From Nonomuraea muscovyensis (GTDB lineage: Bacteria > Actinomycetota > Actinomycetes > Streptosporangiales > Streptosporangiaceae), in NCBI RefSeq assembly GCF_014207745.1, contig NZ_JACHJB010000002.1:1116001-1180000 (forward strand): a stretch of DNA of 64,000 bases, read 5' to 3'. The notes below the pieces were generated by a model. It saw only the letters and a program-made list of their open reading frames with translations, ran no database searches and was not told the origin of the DNA. Numbering within the stretch: the first letter of the stretch is position 1; each line of letters begins with the position of its first letter. Of the stretch, positions 8,610 through 17,281 are shown one piece after another. A program made the position numbers and the translations under genes.

Positions 8610-10031
8610 TCACTTGTGCAGCAGGGTCAGGGCCTTGGCCAGGGCGGGGTCGCGCCCGGCGGCCGCGTCCTGCGGGGTCAGGGGCACGTGGTGGTCGGGA
8701 GCCACGCCGATCCGGTCGAGCGTCTCGCGGTTCGGCCCCAGGTGGTGTCTGGTGGGGAAGGCCAGCATGGTGTTGTTGCTGAGCTGGAACGGCTCCGAGG
8801 GGCCGGAGATGACACCGGCGGTCCTGGTGCCGACCAGCCGGCCGATGTCCAGGTCCTTGACCGCGGAGCTGAAGTGCTCACACGCCGAGGCGCAACTGCG
8901 GTCGGTGAGCACCGCAAGCGGCAGGTTGAGCAGCTCGACGGTGTCGTCGGTCCGCAAGGCTTCGCACTTGGCGTCCACAGTGCACAGGTAGGCGGTGACC
9001 TTGCCATGGACGAAAGCGCTCACCAGCCGGATCGCTTCAGGGGCGCTGCCGCCGCCGTTGCCCCGCAGGTCCAGCACGACACCAGTGAGCGTCCGGCCGG
9101 CGCGCAGCCGGGAGATCGCCTTGAACACCCTGTCGCCGGCGTCGGGAGCGAACCCGCGCAACCGCACATAGGCGATGCCGTCTTCCAGCAGCTTCGACGT
9201 CACCCCTTGCAGGGCGGCCAGATCCCGCTCGTAAACGCCGGGCTTGAGCGTCACACTCCAGCGGCGGCCGGTGCTCTGCCGCAAAAGCCGCAGCTTGACC
9301 GGGCCGGCTTCGGGGTACTGCGGGTAGAGGGCGGCGATCGCGGGGGTGGGCTTGCCGTCGATGAAGGGCGCCGATCCGTCGATCGATTCGATGATGTCAC
9401 CCGGACGCACTCCCGTGGCCTGCGCCGCGCCGCCCTCCACGGTGGTGACGAACAGCGGGGGGATCGCGGCGCCGGGGTTGCCGCTCACCTGAGGTCCGTT
9501 GACGCTCGCCTGAAGACCCAGACCGTAACCGTCACCGTCATGGTAGTCGGGGGGCGCCCCTCCGACGTCGTGCACCCACCTGGCGTGATTGTCGCCGAGG
9601 GCGGCCACGATGGCGTCGAGGGTGACGACGGCCAGCGTGTCGCTCAGGTCGGGGACCCGAGCGGTGACCTTCCGATAGACGGCCTCTAAAGCGGTCCAGT
9701 CGGCTTCCCGGTCACCGGTCAACGCCGGCATGGTCGCCTCGGACACATCACGCCCGCTGAGGTTGAGTTCCCGCGTCAACGCGATGAACCCGGCGGTCAG
9801 CAGCGAGCGGGCGTCCAGCGTGGCGCCGCTGTAGTAGTTGCCCAGGATGCAGAAGTACGCCTGCTCGACGACGTCGATCGTGGTGGGCGTCTGCGCCGGG
9901 ATGCGGCCCTGAGGCTGTGCGCAGACCGTGCTGCCTGCCGCGCTCGTCTCGCTGCGCGGCGCCGTCGGCGCCGTACAGGCCGCAGCCAGCAGGAGGGCGA
10001 GCCCGGCGGTGGCGGTCCTGATGGCGGTCAT
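8610..10031 (-). CDS. S41-family (C-terminal processing type) peptidase, lipoprotein
   Basis: 473 residues from ATG 10031, which overlaps the permease stop (ATGA). A short lipoprotein signal ends in LLAAAC (Cys19). A PDZ-like segment is visible (EGGAAQATGVRPGDIIESID), then the S41 core: VVLDLRGNGGGSAPEAIRL and the nucleophile block SCASACEHF with Ser382. The helper Lys is less clear. As a lipoprotein it would act outside the membrane, cutting or sensing peptides. Its place between an ABC permease and a lipoprotein esterase suggests a joint envelope function such as peptide detoxification or processing of an exported product; this is inference. Confidence 0.88.
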   Translation of the reverse strand: MTAIRTATAGLALLLAAACTAPTAPRSETSAAGSTVCAQPQGRIPAQTPTTIDVVEQAYFCILGNYYSGATLDARSLLTAGFIALTRELNLSGRDVSEATMPALTGDREADWTALEAVYRKVTARVPDLSDTLAVVTLDAIVAALGDNHARWVHDVGGAPPDYHDGDGYGLGLQASVNGPQVSGNPGAAIPPLFVTTVEGGAAQATGVRPGDIIESIDGSAPFIDGKPTPAIAALYPQYPEAGPVKLRLLRQSTGRRWSVTLKPGVYERDLAALQGVTSKLLEDGIAYVRLRGFAPDAGDRVFKAISRLRAGRTLTGVVLDLRGNGGGSAPEAIRLVSAFVHGKVTAYLCTVDAKCEALRTDDTVELLNLPLAVLTDRSCASACEHFSSAVKDLDIGRLVGTRTAGVISGPSEPFQLSNNTMLAFPTRHHLGPNRETLDRIGVAPDHHVPLTPQDAAAGRDPALAKALTLLHK

Positions 10032-11089
10032 GACAGGCGCCTCCGGATCCACCAGAACGACAACCACGTCAGGCCGACGGTGAGCAGGGCGTAGATCCCC
10101 GTTTCGATCCACTGGAACAGCCAGAAGCGCTCAAGGGGCTGGTAGGTCACCTGCTGCCGGTAGCCGAGGCGGTTGACCTCGCCCAAGCAGCCGTCCCCGG
10201 CGCCCGCCGCCGCACTCCCCGGTGCGCAGGGCCCCGACGTCGAGGAGACATTGATGACGGCTCCGGCGCCGCCGTCGCCGCCGGAGATCACCTGTCCGGA
10301 TGGGGCGAGCAGTTCGTTGGCCAGGACCCAGGAACCCGGGTGGCCGGGAACAGCCTCCCTCAGGAACAGCCGCGGGGATTCGCCTCCCTCCCGGGGGATG
10401 CTGAGGCTCTCCATGTTCTCCATGCCGAGCTCGAAGGTCGCGGTCACCGGGGCCACCAGATGGGGACGGACCATCGTCGGCAGATTGAGCTGGATCGCGG
10501 CGAAAACGGCCAGCGTGAGGGCCATGGCGGGCAGCGTGCGGCGCACCACCATACCCACGGTCACGCCGAGCACGAAGGCGAAGGCCGCATACCCCATCGG
10601 GGCGATGCCGCGGGCGCTGAACACCAGGGGAGCCATCAGGGCCATGCCCTCGGCGGCCGACTTGTCCAGGGGGTCGGACCACCAGGTCACCATGAGGCCG
10701 CACAGGCCGGCGGCTGCCATGGCGGTCAGGCCGGTGAGCCCGAGCTTGACCGCCAGCCAGCGGCCGCGGGTGATGCTCTGGTTCCACACCAGCAGGTGCG
10801 TGCCCGCCTCCAGCTCGCGGGTGATCAACGGTGCTCCCCAGAAGAGCCCGATGAGGGCGGGCAGGATCAGCACGACGAGGGTCAGGGCCAGGAACGGGAG
10901 GTCGTACTCGCCGAAGAAGCGGTTGTAGAAGCCGGCGCAGGTGTCGTCCGTGGTGCAGTCGGCGATCCCCGCCGAGTAGGCGGAGGCCAGTCCAGGGCCG
11001 GTCACGGCCAGGGCGACGGCGAGTACGCCGAGTACGGCGGCCATCATCGCGGCCGAGCCGCGGAACTGGCGCCAGGTCAGCCAGATCAT
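10028..11089 (-). CDS. ABC-2 type transporter permease
   Basis: 353 residues from ATG 11089, overlapping the ATPase stop (ATGA). It begins MIWLTWRQFR, a common opening in actinomycete ABC-2 permeases. About six helices are seen (around residues 15-35, 70-95, 115-140, 150-185, 195-215 and 325-345). A long hydrophilic stretch between the fifth and last helix is predicted to lie outside and carries Cys residues that could pair. With the upstream ATPase it forms a complete exporter half-pair. Confidence 0.88.
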   Translation of the reverse strand: MIWLTWRQFRGSAAMMAAVLGVLAVALAVTGPGLASAYSAGIADCTTDDTCAGFYNRFFGEYDLPFLALTLVVLILPALIGLFWGAPLITRELEAGTHLLVWNQSITRGRWLAVKLGLTGLTAMAAAGLCGLMVTWWSDPLDKSAAEGMALMAPLVFSARGIAPMGYAAFAFVLGVTVGMVVRRTLPAMALTLAVFAAIQLNLPTMVRPHLVAPVTATFELGMENMESLSIPREGGESPRLFLREAVPGHPGSWVLANELLAPSGQVISGGDGGAGAVINVSSTSGPCAPGSAAAGAGDGCLGEVNRLGYRQQVTYQPLERFWLFQWIETGIYALLTVGLTWLSFWWIRRRLS

Positions 11090-11976
11090 CGCTGCACCTC
11101 CAGGGCGACGCGCCGGTCCTCGGCGGTGGACTTGTCCATGTAGGCCAGGACGAGGTCCTCGAGGCTGAGCTGGGTGACCGTCCAGGCGGGGTCGTGGATC
11201 GGGGCGTCGGTACGGACCACGAATGTGCTCTGCTGCTCGGTGTGGCACGCGGAGATCACGTGCTGGTCGGCGGGGAGCCGGTCGGGATCGCGGCGCGGGC
11301 CGGTGAGCCGGTGATGGGTGGCCAGCAGCTTGTCGACCTCCCCGGCCACCTGCACGCGCGATTCGACGAGCACGATCAGGTAGTCGCACGTCCTTTCCAG
11401 GTCGGAGACCAGGTGGGAGGAGAGCACGACGCTGAGCTGGTGCTCGACTGTTGCCTCTAGCAGCCCCTGCATGAACTCGTGGCGGGCCAGCGGGTCGAGC
11501 GAGGCGACCGGCTCGTCCAGGATCAGCAGCTCGGGCCGTTTGGCCAGGCCCAGGGTGAGGGCGAGTTGGGCACGCTGGCCGCCGGACAGCTTGCCCGCCC
11601 GGTGGGTGGGATCGAGGCCGAGCCGCGCGATGCGCTCCCGCGCCATGGCGTCGTCCCAGCGGGGGTTGAGCCGTGCCCCCAGTCGCAGGTGATCGGCGAC
11701 GGTCAGTGCCGCGTAGACGGGGGTGTCCTGGGCGACGAACCCGACCTTGGCCAGCTGCGCCGGGCCGTCGGCAGGCCGGCCGCCGAGCACGGTGATGGCG
11801 CCCGCCGTCGGTTGGAGCTGGCCGCCGGCCAGCTTCAGCAGCGTGGTCTTGCCGGCCCCGTTGGGGCCTACCAACCCGACGACGTGGCCCGCCGGGATGT
11901 CGACGGTGCACTCGCGCAGCGCCCAGCGCTTGCCGTACTTCTTGCCCAGTGCCTGGGCCCGCAGGACAGAAGTCAC
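11086..11976 (-). CDS. ABC transporter ATP-binding protein
   Basis: 296 residues. Walker A is GPNGAGKTT, the signature is LSGGQRAQLAL, Walker B is LLILDEPVASLDP and the switch His is in LSSHLVSDLE. GTG 11976 is the start, with AAGGAG six bases upstream; the GTG overlaps the stop of a 23-codon frame (GTGA). It powers the downstream permease. The C-terminal 80 residues are an extra domain as in exporters of the CcmA/YtrB kind. Confidence 0.94.
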   Translation of the reverse strand: MTSVLRAQALGKKYGKRWALRECTVDIPAGHVVGLVGPNGAGKTTLLKLAGGQLQPTAGAITVLGGRPADGPAQLAKVGFVAQDTPVYAALTVADHLRLGARLNPRWDDAMARERIARLGLDPTHRAGKLSGGQRAQLALTLGLAKRPELLILDEPVASLDPLARHEFMQGLLEATVEHQLSVVLSSHLVSDLERTCDYLIVLVESRVQVAGEVDKLLATHHRLTGPRRDPDRLPADQHVISACHTEQQSTFVVRTDAPIHDPAWTVTQLSLEDLVLAYMDKSTAEDRRVALEVQR

Positions 11977-12044
11977 GAGAGCTCCTTCGGAGCGTTCATG
12001 ACTTGAGTGCTGTGCTGATTGGTGCCCTCGCTTCGCTCGGTCAC
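11973..12044 (-). CDS. Tiny coupled frame (23 codons) before the ABC ATPase
   Basis: A 23-residue frame starts at GTG 12044 with AGGAGG seven bases upstream and ends in a TGA overlapping the ATPase GTG. Its product would read MTERSEGTNQ and end in NAPKELS. The ribosome site of the ATPase lies inside it. It may be a leader that couples translation of the exporter to the frame before it, rather than a functional peptide. It could also be only a by-product of rearrangement. Confidence 0.35.
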   Translation of the reverse strand: MTERSEGTNQHSTQVMNAPKELS

Positions 12045-12142
12045 GCTATGTCCTCCTGAGCGGTGGTCCGAAAGGTGGTCATGAACAGGGCCTCGGTGAT
12101 TTCGTCGTCCAGGCCGGCCCGGCCGGCCTTGCCAGCGATCAC
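12041..12142 (-). pseudogene. C-terminal remnant of a regulator (possibly GntR/YtrA type)
   Basis: A frame ending AGLDDEITEALFMTTFRTTA...DIA overlaps the next start by GTGA and looks like real coding sequence, but it has no ribosome site and can extend upstream only to the divergent promoter region. Small GntR regulators commonly sit directly before such ABC pairs and end in similar helices, so a 5'-truncated GntR gene is my best guess. It could also be a genuine 33-residue frame from GTG 12142. Confidence 0.3.
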
Positions 12143-12181
12143 ATCTACCGGCCGGCGCCTATCGGTGGGCGATCGGCGGAC

Positions 12182-12214
12182 CATATGTGTTCCATATGCG
12201 GGCGTTGCGATACT
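12182..12214 (+). promoter_or_regulatory. 11-bp-period direct repeat and -10 element of the two-component operon
   Basis: CCATATG occurs twice (12181-12187 and 12192-12198), one helical turn apart, the usual layout of OmpR/PhoB-class binding sites. GATACT (12209-12214) is a fair -10 element seven bases before ATG 12221, so the transcript may be leaderless. This suggests autoactivation by the response regulator encoded just downstream. Confidence 0.5.
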
Positions 12215-12220
12215 GCCCGG

Positions 12221-12877
12221 ATGCGTGTGCTCCTGGTCGAAGACGAGCAGCCCCTCGCCGGGTACATCGAGGCCGGGCTGCGCAAGCACGGCTTCACCGT
12301 CGATGTCGCCCTCGACGGCCAAAGCGCGCTGGACAAGTGCGAGATCACGCCGTACGAGGTGGTGGTCCTGGACCGGGACCTGCCGGTCGTGCACGGCGAC
12401 GCGGTGTGCCGCCGGCTCGTCCAGCGGGGGGTGTCGCGGGTGCTGATGCTGACCGCGTCCAACGCCGTTGAGGACAGAGTGGGCGGGCTGATGCTGGGCG
12501 CGGACGACTACCTGGGCAAGCCGTTCGCGTTCTCCGAGCTGGTCGCCAGGGTGCACGCCCTGGTACGGCGCAGTGCACCGGCCCGCCCGCCGGTGCTGCG
12601 CGCCGCCGGCGTGACCCTGGATCCGGCCCGGCGGAGCGCCGAGCGGGACGGGCGGTTGCTGCGTCTGACGCCCAAGGAGTTCGGCGTGCTCGAGCGGCTG
12701 ATCGCCGCCGGCGGCGATGTGGTCAGCGCGGAAACCCTGCTGGACAAGGTGTGGGACGAGTACGCGGACCCGTTCACCAACGCGGTCCGGATCACCGTCG
12801 GCACGTTGCGCCGCAAGCTCGGCGACCCGCCGCTGATCGAGACCGTCACCGGCGCCGGCTACCGAATGGGAGGGTGA
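12221..12877 (+). CDS. OmpR-family response regulator
   Basis: 218 residues. The receiver domain shows the acidic pair Glu7-Asp8, phospho-acceptor Asp51 (VVVLDRDLPV), Thr78 and Lys100 (DDYLGKPF). The C-terminal winged helix is complete (RLTPKEFGVLERLIA, ITVGTLRRKLGDP, VTGAGYRMGG). ATG 12221 is chosen because homologues begin with MRVLLVEDE; an upstream ATG lies inside the operator repeat. It is followed after three bases by its kinase and is divergent from the ABC/S41/esterase operon, which it probably controls. Confidence 0.94.
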   Translation: MRVLLVEDEQPLAGYIEAGLRKHGFTVDVALDGQSALDKCEITPYEVVVLDRDLPVVHGDAVCRRLVQRGVSRVLMLTASNAVEDRVGGLMLGADDYLGKPFAFSELVARVHALVRRSAPARPPVLRAAGVTLDPARRSAERDGRLLRLTPKEFGVLERLIAAGGDVVSAETLLDKVWDEYADPFTNAVRITVGTLRRKLGDPPLIETVTGAGYRMGG

Positions 12878-12880
12878 GGC

Positions 12881-14104
12881 GTGGTCCGGCTCAGGACGGC
12901 CCGGTTGACTGCCCGGGCCCGGCTCACTCTGCTGCAGACCGCTCTGGTGCTGGCCGCCGGCGCCGCGCTGACCGGGCTGACCTACCTGCTGATGCGCCGC
13001 AACACCTTCTTCACCCGCCTGGACCGGAGCGGCACCGGCCCATCGGGCACTCCTCCGCCGATGCCGACAGCCGTGGACCTGCAAGGTTTCGCCGACCGGG
13101 TGCAGACCGCCACTTTGTCCGCGCTGCTGCCCCAGGCCGTTCTGGCGCTCATCGTGGTGACCGCCCTGGCCGCCGTACTGGGCTGGTTGGTGGCCGGCCG
13201 GGTGCTGCGGCCGATCCGCGTCATCTCGTCCACCGCCCGGCGCCTGTCGGCCGAGAACCTCACCGAGCGGGTGCCGGTCACCGCTCCCGCCGACGAGCTG
13301 TCCGCTTTGGCGGGCACAGTGAACGGGATGCTGGACCGCATCCAGCGCGGCGTCTTCGAGCGGGACCGGATCCTGGACAGTCAGCGGCTGTTCACCGCCA
13401 ACGCCGCCCACGAGCTGCGTACGCCGCTGACCACCGCGCGCACGGCGATCGACGTCACCCTGGACGGGAACCCCAGCCGGGCCGAGCTGCTCGCGATGGC
13501 CGGCGACGTACGCGGCGCCGTCGAGCACATGCAGCGCGTCCTGGACGGGCTGCTGCTGCTGGCGCGCAGCCAGGCCGGGCTCACCGCGCGGGAGACAGTC
13601 GACCTGGCCGCTGTCGCGGACGCCGCCCTCAACGCCGCCGGAACGCGGGCGGCAGCCGCCGGCGTCGCCGTACGACGCGAGCTCCGGCCGGCACCGGTCA
13701 CCGGCGAACCGGTCCTGCTGGAACGGATGATCGGCAACCTGGTCGACAACGCCGTCCGCTACAACCGGGCAGGCGGCCACCTGGTCGTCGATACGGGTAC
13801 GGCGGGTGGGCGCGCCGTCCTGCGGATCTCCAACACCGGGCGACAGATCCCGCCCGACGAGGCGAAGACGTTGCTGGAGCCGTTCGTGCACGGGGAGGGC
13901 ACCCGCGTCCGCACCGACGGGCTGGGGCTGGGACTGTCGATCGTGCGCGCGGTCACCCTCGCCCACCGGGGACGGATCGCGGTCGCCGCCCGGACCGGCG
14001 GCGGCCTCGACATCACCGTCGACTTCCCGCAGAACCCGGTGACGAAGGACGCGAGATCGCAGGACCACCGATTCGCTTCAGGAAATAGCCCTTCCGTGAA
14101 GTGA
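12881..14104 (+). CDS. Sensor histidine kinase
   Basis: 407 residues from GTG 12881. Two membrane helices (around residues 18-38 and 86-108) flank a short 50-residue outside loop, too small for a classical sensor domain, so it may sense within the membrane or through a partner such as the divergent ABC transporter. A HAMP linker follows, then the phospho-acceptor His177 in NAAHELRTPL, the N box NLVDNAVRYN and the G box GLGLGLSIV. Its last codons lie inside an inverted repeat, so the C-terminus may have been altered by an insertion. Confidence 0.93.
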   Translation: MVRLRTARLTARARLTLLQTALVLAAGAALTGLTYLLMRRNTFFTRLDRSGTGPSGTPPPMPTAVDLQGFADRVQTATLSALLPQAVLALIVVTALAAVLGWLVAGRVLRPIRVISSTARRLSAENLTERVPVTAPADELSALAGTVNGMLDRIQRGVFERDRILDSQRLFTANAAHELRTPLTTARTAIDVTLDGNPSRAELLAMAGDVRGAVEHMQRVLDGLLLLARSQAGLTARETVDLAAVADAALNAAGTRAAAAGVAVRRELRPAPVTGEPVLLERMIGNLVDNAVRYNRAGGHLVVDTGTAGGRAVLRISNTGRQIPPDEAKTLLEPFVHGEGTRVRTDGLGLGLSIVRAVTLAHRGRIAVAARTGGGLDITVDFPQNPVTKDARSQDHRFASGNSPSVK

Positions 14105-14163
14105 TCCGGCTCAAGCTCGGGGTCCGCACCCGCCGGGCAGGATCACGCCGAAATCACTTCACG
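14095..14163. repeat. 11-bp inverted repeat pair spanning the kinase end
   Basis: CGTGAAGTGAT (14095-14105) and its exact complement (14153-14163) are 47 bp apart. Three bases further out still match in part (CTT on both). It could be a long-loop terminator, or the ends of a 75-bp miniature element; the second fits the decayed mobile DNA that follows. Confidence 0.45.
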
Positions 14164-14456
14164 AAAGAGGTCGGGCTTCCCGAACGCCTCGATCCGGCCG
14201 ACGACAGCCTCCCCGCGTGGATGGAGCGCTACCTCGATCTGGCCGCGCACGCCCCCGCCGGCCTGCTGCGCCACGGCGACCCGGCCAAGAAGGTCGCCCC
14301 GCTGCCGCTGCCTGCCCCTGCCGTGAGCGCTGGCCGCCGCCCAGGTGCGCACCGTCAAGAACGTCGTGGACCAGATCGAGACCTTCCACGAACTCAAGAG
14401 TCTCCGGCACCGGGGCGCAAGTTTCCGTCCGGCGGTCGTGACTCCCATGATGCACT

Positions 14457-14610
14457 GTGGCTCAGTTGTCCAACGCCCTCCACCTGCGCGAGAAGAACCT
14501 CAGCCTGCGCAAGATCGCGGCCGAACTCGTCATCACCAAGGGCAAGAAGAAGGGCCGACACCCCTCACCCGCAACCGTCCTGCGGATGCTCCGCGAACAC
14601 GACGAGGCCA
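14457..14610 (+). pseudogene. Serine-recombinase C-terminal fragment
   Basis: About 50 residues read LHLREKNLSLRKIAAELV, then KGKKKGRHPSPATVLRMLRE, like the C-terminal helix-turn-helix of actinomycete site-specific serine recombinases. There is no catalytic domain, and the frame drifts into nonsense afterwards. The preceding 14164-14456 has short coding-like pieces in two frames that I cannot name. Confidence 0.5.
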
Positions 14611-14627
14611 AAAGATCATTCTCAGCG

Positions 14628-15075
14628 CTAACGGCTGTACCGGACCAGTTTGAGGCCTTCGTCGGCGAAGAGGGATCCCGCCTGCTCTGCTTCCGCTCGC
14701 GTTTCCAGCAGCACCTGGCGGGAGGAGCCGTCCGGTCCGGGGGCGACGCGGATCTGCCGCACCTCGCCGAAGCCGCTGCCCTGCAGGTCGGGATGGATCG
14801 CCGTCGGAGTCCAGCGGACTCTCCAGGCCGGTCGACATCGATGATCTGCAGGCGCCCGTCGTAGGAGTAGGGACAGGGCCGTCGAGGGTGACGGAGAACA
14901 TGGCGTTGTAGGTGGCGGTCTGTCCGAAGTCCCGGTCGCTCTCGGGCCGGACGCGGATATCGCTGACAGTGATCTTCTTGGCCCGGGACCCCTCGCCTCG
15001 GTGAAGGCGTCGTGGACGCCGTCGAAGTCCCGGGGCGGTTCGAGTACCTGGGCCTTCAAGCCGTGCTGAGTCCCG
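14628..15075 (-). pseudogene. Decayed gene with at least two frameshifts
   Basis: Coding-like text passes through three frames of the reverse strand: PPRDFDGVHDAFTEARG, then ITVSDIRVRPESDRDFGQTA, then PYSYDGRLQIIDVDRP, then WTPTAIHPDLQGSGFGEVRQ and a C-terminus ending KLVRYSR. The WxVxWxPxxIHPxL pattern recalls the NTF2-like N-terminal domain of actinomycete penicillin-binding proteins, but the rest does not confirm it. Clearly broken. Confidence 0.45.
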
Positions 15076-15163
15076 GCCGGACTCGGCGTCGTCCGCCGCG
15101 GCCGCCGGCACCCTGGGCCCACCTGCGGCGAAGGGGGCGGGCGGGGGCCACGACAATGGGAAC

Positions 15164-17239
15164 ATGACACGTGCGGTGTACGTCGCGGCGGGCGAGGCGG
15201 AAAGCAACAAGGGAACCGTCGCCCTGGGCCTGGTCGAGCTGCTCTCCCGGCAGGTGGAGAGCGTGGGGGTGTTCCGTCCGGTGGTGCGGGAGGGGCGCGA
15301 GGACGCCCTGATCAACACCATCCGCAGCAGATTTCAGCTCGCCCTGCCCTACGACGCGTGCGCGGGTGTCACCTATGGCGAGGTGCACGCTGACGTGGAA
15401 CGCGCGGCTGGCGACGTCGTGGCCCGCTATCGTGCTCTGGCCAGGCAGTGTGACGCGGTGGTGGTGATCGGCACCGACTACACCGACGTGGGCGCGCCGA
15501 CGGAGTTCGGCTTCAACGCCAGGCTGGCCGCTGACCTGGGCACGCCGGTGATCAACGTGGTGAACGCCAGGGGCAGGACGCCTGCGCAGGTCGCCGCCGC
15601 GGTCGAGCTGTCGTCCAGGGAACTGGCGCACCATCACGCCCGCGAGCTCGCGGTCGTGGTCACCCGTGCGGCGGAGGGGTTGGCGGCGACCTCGCATCCG
15701 ACTCCGGTGTTCGTGCTGCCGGAGACCTCCTCTTTGCGCGCGCCCACGGTCGCCGACCTGCTGAATGCCTGCGACGGCCGGCTGTTCCTGGGCGAACGCG
15801 ACGGGCTCGGCCGGGAGGTGAGCGCGTTGATGGTGGGCGCCATGTCACTGCCCGGCATCCTGGACCGCCTCACCGAAGGCGCCGCGGTGATCATCCCCTC
15901 CGATCGGGCCGCCGCGCTGCTGCCCGGGCTGATCGCGGCGCACACGGCGCCGGGCTTCCCCGCCCTGTCGGCGGTGGTGATGACCGGCGGCACGGATCTG
16001 CCGGCCCCGGTGGACCGGTTGTTGAGCGGCATGGCGACCCCGCTGCCGGTGATCACCACCGAGCACGACACCTTCGACACCGCGGCCCGCCTGTCGGCGG
16101 TGGAGGGCCGGTTCACGCCCGAGGCCGGCGGGAAGATCGACACGGCACTGCGGCTGTTCTCCGAGCACGTGGACGGCAGGCTGCTGCTGGAGCGGCTGGC
16201 GATCGCCAAGACCGACGTCGTGACGCCGCTGATGTTCGAGTACGAGCTGCTGGACCGGGCGCGCGCCCGGCGTCGCCACATCGTGCTGCCGGAGGGCGAG
16301 GAGCCGCGCATCCTACGCGCTGCCGACATCCTGCTGCGCCGGGGAGTGGCCGAGCTGACCCTGCTCGGCGACGAGGAACGCATCAGGGTCCAGGCCGCCC
16401 AGCTCGGCCTCGACCTGGCAGGGGCCGGCGTGATCAGCCCGTTCGACAAGGAGCTGCGCGAGCGGTTCGCCCGCGAGTACGCCGCCGTCCGGGCGCACCG
16501 AGGGATGACCGTCGAGCTGGCCCGCGACACCGTGACCGACGTCTCCTACTTCGGCACCCTGATGGTGCACACCGGCATGGCCGACGGCATGGTCTCAGGC
16601 TCGACGCACACCACCGCGCACACGATCAGGCCGGCGTTCGAGATCCTGCGCCTGGGCCTGGTCTCCAGCGTGTTCTTCATGTGCCTGGCCGATCGGGTGC
16701 TGGTGTACGGCGACTGCGCGGTGAACCCCCATCCGACCGCCGAGCAGCTCGCCGACATCGCGATCTCCTCAGCTCGTACCGCGGCGCTGTTCGGCGTCGA
16801 GCCGAGAATCGCGATGTTGTCGTACTCGACGGGCACCTCGGGCGCCGGCGCCGACGTCGACAAGGTCCGCGCCGCCACCGAGCTGGTCCGCGAGCGCCGC
16901 CCCGACCTTCAGGTGGAGGGGCCGATCCAGTACGACGCCGCGGTGGATCCCGCCGTGGCGCGGACCAAGATGCCCGAGAGCCAGGTGGCCGGACGCGCCA
17001 CCGTCTTCGTGGTGCCCGACCTCAACACCGGCAACAACCTGTACAAGGCCGTCCAGCGCAGCGCGGGGGCAGTCGCGGTGGGACCGGTGCTGCAGGGGCT
17101 GCGCAAGCCGGTCAACGACCTGTCCCGCGGCGCCACCGTCGCCGACATCGTCACCACCGTCGCCGTCACGGCCGCGCAGGCGCGCGACGAGCGGGCTCGG
17201 CATGAGGACGAGCTGCCAGAGGCGGCGACACGCCGGTGA
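15164..17239 (+). CDS. pta: Phosphate acetyltransferase
   Basis: 691 residues, the length of the long three-domain form. Residues 1-200 are a BioD-like P-loop-type domain (YVAAGEAESNKGTVALGL), residues about 205-320 a DRTGG domain, and the C-terminal 320 residues the acetyltransferase core (GEEPRILRAADILLRRGVAE, SGSTHTTAHTIRPAF, VFVVPDLNTGNNLYKAVQR). It interconverts acetyl-CoA and acetyl phosphate in the cytosol. A GACAAT element at 15152-15157 lies seven bases before the ATG, so the transcript may be leaderless. Its usual partner ackA lies next to it but on the opposite strand, end to end. Confidence 0.96.
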   Translation: MTRAVYVAAGEAESNKGTVALGLVELLSRQVESVGVFRPVVREGREDALINTIRSRFQLALPYDACAGVTYGEVHADVERAAGDVVARYRALARQCDAVVVIGTDYTDVGAPTEFGFNARLAADLGTPVINVVNARGRTPAQVAAAVELSSRELAHHHARELAVVVTRAAEGLAATSHPTPVFVLPETSSLRAPTVADLLNACDGRLFLGERDGLGREVSALMVGAMSLPGILDRLTEGAAVIIPSDRAAALLPGLIAAHTAPGFPALSAVVMTGGTDLPAPVDRLLSGMATPLPVITTEHDTFDTAARLSAVEGRFTPEAGGKIDTALRLFSEHVDGRLLLERLAIAKTDVVTPLMFEYELLDRARARRRHIVLPEGEEPRILRAADILLRRGVAELTLLGDEERIRVQAAQLGLDLAGAGVISPFDKELRERFAREYAAVRAHRGMTVELARDTVTDVSYFGTLMVHTGMADGMVSGSTHTTAHTIRPAFEILRLGLVSSVFFMCLADRVLVYGDCAVNPHPTAEQLADIAISSARTAALFGVEPRIAMLSYSTGTSGAGADVDKVRAATELVRERRPDLQVEGPIQYDAAVDPAVARTKMPESQVAGRATVFVVPDLNTGNNLYKAVQRSAGAVAVGPVLQGLRKPVNDLSRGATVADIVTTVAVTAAQARDERARHEDELPEAATRR

Positions 17240-17281
17240 GAGGGCGGACCCGCCGGCTCGAGGACGGCCTGTTGACCGGGG

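Noticed and set aside
12041..14068. 675-residue reverse-strand frame opposite the two-component genes
   Set aside because: Antisense shadow with repetitive Gln/Gly/Arg text. Only its last 34 codons, beyond the response-regulator promoter, look coding.
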